NCBI GenBank assembly: GCA_903772945.1
Contig: CAICTM010001915.1
Location: forward strand, 1-20,798
DNA: 20,798 bases
DNA from: Seminavis robusta
Lineage: Eukaryota; Bacillariophyta; Bacillariophyceae; Naviculales; Naviculaceae
Direction of reading: 5' to 3'
Shown here: positions 1 through 6,565 of the stretch, piece after piece
How positions within the stretch are numbered: the stretch's first letter is position 1
Layout of the letters: each line of letters opens with the position of its first letter
Position numbers and translations under genes: made by a program
The notes under the pieces: generated by a model
The model's database searches: none
Seen by the model: only the letters and a program-made list of their open reading frames with translations
Told to the model about the DNA's origin: nothing

Positions 1-342
1 GAAAAGGAGGAGAGGAGAGTCAGTCGTTTGGTGTGAGGCCGTAGGTCGAAGGCGACTTGCCCTTCGATGGTCTCCACATTGACGAATCCAGCAGTATTCC
101 AGCAGCCTTGCTGTTCTCTTCCAGACTTCGATCTTTTCTACTTCGTCTGTCCGACAACTTGCCCGTAACTGTAGGGTTTTCCCAGTTGTCCGGTTTGATC
201 TCCGTAGAGTCCTTCATTAGTTCTACTACCCATACTTTGATAAATGGGCCATCATCTTGACCTGGTAGAACCTGAACTTCTCATCTTTCCCATCGAAGAT
301 GGGATATTGCTCGACGATGATACCTCTTACCTCCGTAGACAT
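1..342 (-). mobile_element. Degenerate Ty1/copia-like retrotransposon, gag start
   Basis: On the minus strand an ATG at 342 opens 38 codons ending at 226. They contain PIFDGKDEKFRFYQ followed by VKMMAHLSKYG, the layout of the copia gag N-terminus (a 'P-x-FDG' entry followed by a short helix ending in L..G). Homology seems to continue in a second frame (217-20: DNWENPTVTGKLSD, then NSKAAGILLDSS) and, near 90-45, in a third (VETIEGQVAFDL). The three pieces in order over about 300 bp look like one gag broken by at least two frameshifts and a stop. Capsid protein is the family role; this copy cannot make it. The element would run off the left edge, with its 5' LTR and leader expected at higher coordinates. 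The family assignment rests on motif memory and is moderate; decay is directly visible. Confidence 0.55.
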
Positions 343-1090
343 CTTTACTTACTTCTCAATTCTTCTCCTTTCTGTTTCAACCTGGATCCAAGCTCACTCT
401 TTCCTGATAGCTATCGTTTTAAAACGTGTTGAAAAGGTGTGAACTTGAACGCCAATTTCTCTAATTTAATAATATACTTCCAGCTCTACTGTCTAGAGAC
501 TGGCTATTCGTTTCGTTTTCTCTTTCTCTCTCGTTCAGATTGTGAGCTCTACAACTGAGCTCCGATATGCATACATATCCAGGATCTTTCGATCCTCTGT
601 TTCTCGCAGTTTCATCTGCAGATAATCTCGTCGATCTATCTTCCTAGAAGTGATGGTTGGCCCTGGAGGGCTTTCCCACTTTACAAACCTATGGACCTTC
701 ATCCGTCCATTCATTTGTTCCATCCCGTCGCTCCTTGCATTCATCTCTTCGACCTAACTTCCTAACCTTTGTAGTTCATCATCTAGACGACCATGTCCTC
801 GTTCCTCGTACTCCTGGCCATCTGATGATGATCGGATAACCATCTGATTTGAGTCACACATCCCCAATCACGAACCGTGATTGTGGATCCCGAGTCGTCT
901 GTCCGTCATACGAAAATACCTTTCTAACAGCGACCCGCCAAAGTTTTCCGGAAAGGGTTAAGGGGAAACGTCAGTGCCTCCACGCGTCAACTACGACAAC
1001 AAACCCAACACCCCAACACCATGCATCAAGCAAGAAGAACAATAATTCAGAACAAGAGCTCACAAAAGCGCTCCAAACACCGCTTCCAAG
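343..1090. other. Gap: possible element leader/LTR, then upstream region of the next gene
   Basis: No convincing gene. If the copia assignment is right, the 5' leader and LTR of that element should lie here on the minus strand, but I found no clear TG...CA ends or a certain primer-binding site. A minus-strand stretch (about 817-535) reads as polar, coding-like sequence in two adjacent frames (EYEERGHGRLDDELQRLG, then the 69-codon ORF at 744-535 rich in R, E, M and D), possibly further decayed element or gene remnant. The last 100-150 bp (AC-rich, 980-1090) would be the 5' UTR or promoter of the gene at 1091. Confidence 0.4.
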
Positions 1091-1885
1091 ATGAGGTCCT
1101 TCAGCGCCGCTGCAGGTAGTGGTCTGTTGTGGCTATTCCTCGGGTCGATCCTCTTGTTGGTGGTTTCGGCCCGACCCTTTGGAGTTTCGTCGTTCAAGTT
1201 GACGGGCAACAACAATCCACAAGCTAATCAACTACTGCAACGCCACCTGCTGATACAGCAATCCGTCTCTGTGCGAGGAGGTGCCGCGTCAACACTTGTA
1301 GACAGCGATGATGAGGAAGAAGAGTCCGAGGATGAAGAAGAGGAAGAGGAAAAAGTAGATCTGGACGAAGAGGAAGAAGAGGAGGAAGAAATTCCCAAGA
1401 AAAAGGCCAAGGCAACTTTGGCCGCTTCTGCCGTCAAGGCTGCCAGCAAGTCCAAGGCGAAAAAGACTGCTAGCGTCAAGGCTGCCATTAAAACCGGTCT
1501 TGCAGACACGCCAACGGTGCCCAAGAAGAAAAAGTCGGGTCTCCTATCAATACTGAAAATTCCCTACATCATCAAGGCAAGCCTCAATCCCATGACACTC
1601 TTTGCCATGACAAAGGCATATTGGGGGTCCCTATTCAATCTGAATTACATCAAAAAGGTATGTAGAGACAGGCTGACGTTAGTTTTATGATTAGGTTGTT
1701 GAATATTGATTGACTCACTGCGCATACCTATGATCATCGAACAATCCCAGGACACATCACAGGACCTTCGGTCAGCACTCGAAGAAAAGGCCAAAAGGGC
1801 CGCTGGTGGAGGTTCCAAGCCCAAGAGAAAATTCAAGCCAGGTCAAGCCAAAAGCTTGTCTGACTTGCCTCCTCTAAACACCTGA
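1091..1885 (+). CDS. Secreted or plastid-directed acidic/Lys-rich protein of unknown function, two exons
   Basis: Exon 1 is 1091-1657 and exon 2 is 1751-1885; the 93-bp intron begins GTATGT, ends CCCAG and is phase 0. The product is 233 residues. Residues 1-27 form a signal peptide: short basic start, core LLWLFLGSILLLVV, then a likely cut after VSA. Residues 71-100 are an almost pure Asp/Glu run. Residues 101-150 are Lys/Ala-rich, like a flexible basic linker. The only folded-looking part is the C-terminus: SILKIPYIIKASLNPMTLFA, then an aromatic segment (AYWGSLFNLNYI), a helix across the splice junction (SQDLRSALEEKAKRA) and a basic tail. The retained frame through the intron gives a 10-residue dead end, so splicing is strongly implied. 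The ATG at 1091 is the only one that yields the signal peptide. I do not recognise the family. The convergent neighbour is the phytol kinase gene, 507 bp away. Confidence 0.8.
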
Positions 1886-2392
1886 GGTTAATTCCTGGGT
1901 GTTGCTGCTAGAATTGTTTCTCAAACTCTGAGAGAGAAACAAACGCAACACCCCGATAACTATTCACCACGGAACCATGCATGCTTCTTGAGGCTGCGAA
2001 TGACGACGATACGCTCAACCATCTATCCGATGGAGGCGTTTGGTCTGACTGGATCCGTTGCGTTGAAAAGAAAATCCTTCATATCCATAATAAAAAAAGA
2101 TTTATAGATTACGGATTGCTACGGTCTCTTTTGTTGGTCGAAAGTACGCAGAGTACATATAGCATAGCATAACCCATCCTCTGAATTTCGGTAGCCCTCC
2201 GTGGCCCTTGCTGGTAGCAGCACTTTGTGATATCGTTGTGCCTACGGTACCGGTACCAGCCCGGTGAGAATGTTCGCCTCTACCGATACCTGGTGTGGTG
2301 CTGTTTGTGTGGGATTTTGATCAAGCAGCTAGCTAGTAGTGGATGTACAGTTCGGATGCTTTGCATAGACAAGCACGCTGTATTCAGTTCGT
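1886..2392. other. Convergent intergenic region, 507 bp
   Basis: 3' flank shared by the secreted-protein gene (+) and the phytol kinase gene (-). No convincing coding sequence. It contains a perfect 12-bp palindrome, GGTACCGGTACC (2246-2257), and AGCTAGCTAG (2327-2336), a motif seen again near 4045 and 5811. An A-rich run (2090-2100, AATAAAAAAAG) could serve polyadenylation of the left gene. Confidence 0.4.
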
Positions 2393-3603
2393 CTATGAAA
2401 ATGCCAGTGCTGTCAACACAGCAGCACTCAGTGGAACAATCCAATTGTCATCCAGTCCTTCTACAGGAACGACCTCCAGAAGAGCTGTAATGAGGACGAT
2501 TCCAGCCACCACAAGTTCTGGTTCCAGTGGTATTACTGGATTCAATGGTATTGACATGATCTTGAGCAATGTCAAGGCACAGGCTGTGCCTCCGATCCAA
2601 AAGGCGGTAGATCCAGCAATACTCTTGTCCTTGTTGAAGAACCATTTGTTCTTTCGTCCATACCGTCTACCGAGTAGATCTGCGAGGCCATCACCGGCCG
2701 CCATGGCACTGAGAGCCACAATCCCAACGGGACCATCTTTCCAGAACAAGGCAATACTAAACGTGAGGATGACAACATATAAGAATGGTCCACCTAGAGC
2801 CTCATCTTTCATTCCTGATCTGTACCCATGCAACCAACGCATACAAACCAAACAAACAAAGGGAAAGCAAATTGAGTTTGTTCATAGAGAAGTCGGTATC
2901 CAAACTTCATCATCATGTTCAGTACACACCTTGATACTGCAAATGCCAGAGAATCGTCCCCACCAGATCCAGCAATGTAGAGCTTCAACACATTGATAAA
3001 GCTGATACTGGCGGCAAAGAACCGAGCCCCAACTGCTGGTGAAAATAATGGCCATAGCACCATGAATAATGGGGCGCTAAATGTGTGGATGATTTTTCTG
3101 GAATCTCTTGGGTCCAGGTATCCCTTTTCGGCAAACCATTCGTTCACTTTGACAAAAAGATACCCCAATATTCCACACAACACTGCTGATCCAGCATCTC
3201 TCGCAATCATGGCATCTGTGTAGGGACCAAATCCACCACCAGCCAGAAGTGGCCCATGAAGGATACCCAATTTAGCCGCCAAAGACACCGATGCCAGTGT
3301 CACTGCTGCAATTGCTGGAATGGCTTGCTTGGCTTTGCGGAGCTTCGCCACACGTTCATCTTCTAGTCGCACTTCAAGTGGCGTTTTCTCCTCCTCTTCT
3401 TCGTCAACATTTCTGGTGGCAGCTTGTTGTTTTGATGCTTCTAGCACATGCAAATTTACGGCCTCTGGTTGGTGATGTCCAATGGATGGTTGATTATGAT
3501 GACCAGAAATTGGAGAAATCGAGAAAGCTCTCGTTTCCGCGGCTGAACCGAGGATGGTCAAGAAAATGCAGGTCAAGGATAAGACGAGCGCTCTTTCCCT
3601 CAT
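2393..3603 (-). CDS. Phytol/farnesol kinase-like protein (VTE5/FOLK family), plastid-targeted, two exons
   Basis: Exon 1 is 3603-2930 and exon 2 is 2819-2393. The 110-bp intron (donor AG|GTGTGT, acceptor TACAG|ATCAGG, phase 2) joins ...FAVS-R-SGMKDEALGG; product 366 residues. The family transfers phosphate from CTP to phytol or a related isoprenoid alcohol, recycling phytol from chlorophyll breakdown into tocopherol and phylloquinone synthesis at plastid membranes. Support: DSRKIIHTFSAPLF (about 168-180), SGMKDEALGGPFLY (226-239) and AGDGLADLLGRRYGRKNKW (266-284), the polyprenol-kinase signature, plus about six hydrophobic segments. Residues 1-26 are a signal peptide ending TRA|F (F27), the diatom plastid-import motif, and residues 68-73 are an acidic run. 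Phytol and farnesol kinases cannot be told apart by eye. The start at 3603 is needed for the presequence. Confidence 0.88.
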
Positions 3604-4173
3604 GGTGGAGATACTTTATTGCTTGTGGTTTTGGTTGCTACCAAGTATCTGGGTTCTTCACCCTTTGATCTACCCACGAGAGTGATGCATGCTAGCCGAA
3701 CCCGGCTGATTTGTTTCTGTGGGGTTCCGTGTGTCATGATGACAATGTGTCAGCTTGGGACTTCAACCTTTGGATGCCATACAGTACAGTATGCTTCCTC
3801 CACTCACGTCGCTGATGTCACGATTATTGTGCTGCGTGATGCAACACCCGTGATTGATGACCCCACAACATCCCAAACAACCGAACTGAAACTTCATTCA
3901 CCCTTGACCACTCTAGCTTTTGCGCCTTTCCCGTAGCTACCGTACCGCCAATGATGAGGGGAAGGCAACCTCTATGAATTTTATTTCCCGTGAAGGGACA
4001 TATATACTCGGCTTTTGCCAGGACGGGTGAAAGCTTTCTAGTAACTAGCTAGAGTTATCCAGCCAAGAGCCAACACTACGTTATGAGCACAATCCTATTT
4101 CTTTGCTGTGTCATGGTTGACTGTGTGCTGAATCGTTTGTTCATTCTTTTTTTTAAACTACACCATCACCAGT
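3604..4173. other. Upstream region of the phytol kinase gene, 570 bp
   Basis: Lies between the phytol kinase start (minus) and the 3' end of the LETM1-like gene (minus). No convincing gene. It holds a 13-bp inverted repeat, TGTCAT-G-ATGACA, at 3732-3744, about 130 bp upstream of the start codon. Further TGTCA-type words follow within about 85 bp (ATGTGTCAG; CTGATGTCACG). CTAGCTAG occurs at 4045-4052. A poly-T run near 4147 precedes the end of the next gene. Confidence 0.4.
3732..3744. promoter_or_regulatory. 13-bp inverted repeat upstream of the phytol kinase gene
   Basis: TGTCAT-G-ATGACA is a perfect 6-bp inverted repeat around one base, 129 bp upstream of the kinase start codon, with related TGTCA words downstream to about 3820. 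Its symmetry and position would suit a dimeric factor such as a bZIP protein. Function is inference only; a short palindrome can arise by chance. Confidence 0.2.
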
Positions 4174-5466
4174 TCATTTCGACTTGGCAGTTTCGCCTCC
4201 GCCACGAGTACCTTCTATCAGCCCAGGCGTTTGCAGTATCTGTCCCTGAAACAGAATGCGAGGCAAATACGAAGCAGATCGACTATCCCTGGTTCCGTCC
4301 ATAGCATGATAGCACAGCAACGAGAGTCTCGCCAGGTTGGCATTGTAGAAGAGTTGCCCGCTCTCTTGTAACTTTTCGGATGGTTGAGTCACTGCCAGTT
4401 TCAACCATTCTTCCAGGGATTCCCGTAGTTCCTCATCCGTTCGATCGGGTCCGCCAATGAACCGTTGACCGCAAGCTTCCGCTAGATGTGTCGAGTCCAA
4501 GCTTGCCAAATCAATTCCTTCCTGGACCAAGAAGGAATCTCCCTCTTCGATCTTCTGCAAATGAGCTACAACCTTTCCCCGTGCCATAAAATGTGGAAGA
4601 AAACCGTTGACAGGACTAGGACCTTCGACTGCCAGGATAACTCCCTTGATAATCGACTTGGGAGCATCTATCAGGCGTTGCTCTCCTCTAGTAAACTCAA
4701 TATCTCTGTATAGATATTGACTCAGATTGTTCAAAAAGACCTGTGCACCACTGGATCCATTGGCTCCTGGTGTTGACATGATTTTGGCAGTGAGTAATCC
4801 CATCATTTGCATGGAATCCATTCGCTGTTCCTGGGCTTTCTTCCCAAATATATTTAGTTTTGACAATGCGGGTACTTTTTTGGCTTCTCGTTCCATATTG
4901 AGCAATGTCTGCAGGACAGCATGAGATCGTTCTCTGGATAACTTTTCCAGTCCACTTTCTCTGGCATTGCCATCGCCTGCCATTGGTGAAAATGGGGAAG
5001 GTAGCATATCGGGAGAAAACATGAGCATGTAGGGGAGAAACCTGGGGGCTCCCCACATGAGGAACATAATTTGCATCAGTTTGGCCCGATCGTCCTTTCC
5101 CTTGGTCAAAAACGCGTATTCATCATAGGAAATTCCTCCATTGATGGACTTGAGTCTCTGTTTGACTTCTTCTCGAGTCATTCGTCCTTCCAATTCCCAC
5201 TTCTTTTGGAGTTTGTCGCGGTGATCTCGTTGTTTGGATCGAATCTGATTGCAGCGTTGGTGATTCTTCCATAACATCCCACACCCATCAATTGTCCTCA
5301 CAACGGAATCTTTCACATAGCCTACCACAGCTACAACTGGATTGCCCCTGGATGCTGCTGCCACTGGTGTTGTGGCAGGTACTGGAGCCACTGCAGAGCC
5401 CAGAACCGAGCTTGGGAGGGCTGCTATCAGCGCAATCGAAAGGAGCAAACATGATCTGTATAACAT
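4174..5466 (-). CDS. LETM1-like protein with N-terminal signal peptide
   Basis: Single-exon, 430 residues. Residues 1-23 (core CLLLSIALIAAL) form a secretory-type signal peptide, followed by an Ala/Pro linker. A basic, probably helical stretch (66-105) leads into the LETM1-like core: GISYDEYAFLTKGKDDRAKL (111-130), a hydrophobic segment MQIMFLMWGAPRFLPYMLMF (131-150) and SPDMLPSPF (151-159), matching the 'Pf..lP..l..fP.mLPs.F' pattern after the LETM1 membrane segment. Near the C-terminus, LASLDSTHLAEACGQRF (320-336) followed by ELRESLEEWLKLA (about 348-360) resembles the LETM1 ribosome-binding-like helices. LETM1 proteins act in mitochondrial inner-membrane K+/H+ or Ca2+ exchange and mitoribosome contact. 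A signal peptide here instead suggests the ER or plastid route, although there is no clear A|F plastid motif. It shares a 430-bp divergent promoter with the Mpo1-like gene. Confidence 0.78.
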   Translation of the reverse strand: MLYRSCLLLSIALIAALPSSVLGSAVAPVPATTPVAAASRGNPVVAVVGYVKDSVVRTIDGCGMLWKNHQRCNQIRSKQRDHRDKLQKKWELEGRMTREEVKQRLKSINGGISYDEYAFLTKGKDDRAKLMQIMFLMWGAPRFLPYMLMFSPDMLPSPFSPMAGDGNARESGLEKLSRERSHAVLQTLLNMEREAKKVPALSKLNIFGKKAQEQRMDSMQMMGLLTAKIMSTPGANGSSGAQVFLNNLSQYLYRDIEFTRGEQRLIDAPKSIIKGVILAVEGPSPVNGFLPHFMARGKVVAHLQKIEEGDSFLVQEGIDLASLDSTHLAEACGQRFIGGPDRTDEELRESLEEWLKLAVTQPSEKLQESGQLFYNANLARLSLLCYHAMDGTRDSRSASYLPRILFQGQILQTPGLIEGTRGGGETAKSK

Positions 5467-5896
5467 GGTTCTTTAGAAAGCTGATAACGGGCTGAATGAA
5501 TGCTATAATAATGGTGAAAAATCCTCCCTCCTTTGGTCTTGTTGTCTCCTCCTTGTCGGCAACGGGCGGGGATCGATGGTTCGCAGATTTCATTGGCATT
5601 CAGCTGGAAGCTTGACAGGTGGAACCAAAAATGTAGTCGAATGAGTCAAAGATTCAACGTGACTCAGCCAATTGACATCCGTGACTTGCAAAATCTTTTA
5701 AAACACATAAACAAGCCATCATAGCTGTAATGCAACGGTTGAGGAAGATTGCCTTTGGTGATGCTCCCATGCAAAGACGGTTCTTCTTCATCCCCCTTCT
5801 ACGGTATCTACTAGCTAGCTAGAAGCGAAGATTCAAAGTCTGTTGTTACATGTAGTTGTTTTCTCACGATCATCTGCCGCAACAACCTGCATCACT
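5467..5896. promoter_or_regulatory. Divergent promoter region, LETM1-like (-) and Mpo1-like (+)
   Basis: 430 bp separate two start codons facing apart, so both promoters must lie here. A tandem CTAGCTAGCTAG sits at 5811-5822, about 75 bp before the Mpo1-like ATG. I see no certain TATA box. Short open frames in the interval lack coding features. Confidence 0.5.
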
Positions 5897-6472
5897 ATGA
5901 AGAAGCAAAACAATCAATCAATTTTTTTCGTGCCTTGGGCGGTCGCCGCTGTGGCGCTTGGCGTGGCTGTATCGGTCCATGGAAAACTAGGTGTCACAAT
6001 TCTGGATCGACCCAGAGACGTGGAGTCAAAGCCCTATACAGATTTGAGCTCGTTCTACGACCATTACCTCAAGGAACATCGTGATCCTACCTGCCGTGTC
6101 CTGCATGTCATTGGAACATCCCTGGTAATCTTGACGGCCCTTCTCCGCCACACTCAAGTTGTAGCACATCTTTCCATTGGCGTTGCTGGTGGTCTATTTC
6201 TCTGTGAGTACCTGTCGCCCTTGCCCAACGGACTGATTGAATTTGCAGCTGTTTTTATCATTGCGGCACTTTCAGGATCCCTGCTGCAACCACAGGAAAA
6301 GTTCCCATGGCAACTGCTAGTCATGGGATATCTACCAGCCTGGATTGGGCATTTCTTTTTTGAAGACAATCGGCCAGCAACATTCATATATCCCACCTAT
6401 TCATTGTTATGTGACTTCAGAATGTGGTACCAAATGATAAAGGGCGATTTGTCATGGAGTGAACGTATCTAA
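5897..6472 (+). CDS. DUF962/Mpo1-like membrane protein
   Basis: 191 residues from the ATG at 5897. The same frame is open back to 5843, but only from a TTG codon, so 5897 is the first plausible start. Yeast Mpo1, of the DUF962 family, is an iron-dependent ER dioxygenase in alpha-oxidation of 2-hydroxy fatty acids from phytosphingosine. Family marks: FYDHYLKEHRDPTCRVLH (53-70) and its continuation IGTSLVIL; the HxxGT-type step (70-74); and PAWIGHFFFEDNRPATF (147-163). The conserved His residues (H61, H70, H152) are the expected metal ligands. There are about four hydrophobic segments (8-28, 75-85, 92-104, 112-130). An extra hydrophobic N-terminus (10-28) precedes the domain and could be a signal anchor. 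It converges on LSG1 with 93 bp between stop codons. Confidence 0.85.
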   Translation: MKKQNNQSIFFVPWAVAAVALGVAVSVHGKLGVTILDRPRDVESKPYTDLSSFYDHYLKEHRDPTCRVLHVIGTSLVILTALLRHTQVVAHLSIGVAGGLFLCEYLSPLPNGLIEFAAVFIIAALSGSLLQPQEKFPWQLLVMGYLPAWIGHFFFEDNRPATFIYPTYSLLCDFRMWYQMIKGDLSWSERI

Positions 6473-6565
6473 AAGAAAAAGAAACCAGAACGAAATAGGT
6501 TTACCTGTACTGGCAACGAAATAGGAGCAGAGGGTTGTCCTTTTTTATAAATATCAGAGGGTTAG

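Noticed and set aside
1228..1524. Ser-rich minus-strand ORF
   Set aside because: Antisense image of the acidic/lysine tracts of the secreted protein.
2343..2996. 217-codon plus-strand ORF
   Set aside because: Lies antisense to both exons and the intron of the phytol kinase gene; no family likeness; begins with a plausible ATG but its composition follows the complementary coding strand.
5843..5896. 18-codon N-terminal extension of the Mpo1-like protein
   Set aside because: Opens at a TTG codon; no ATG in that stretch, so the ATG at 5897 is the start.
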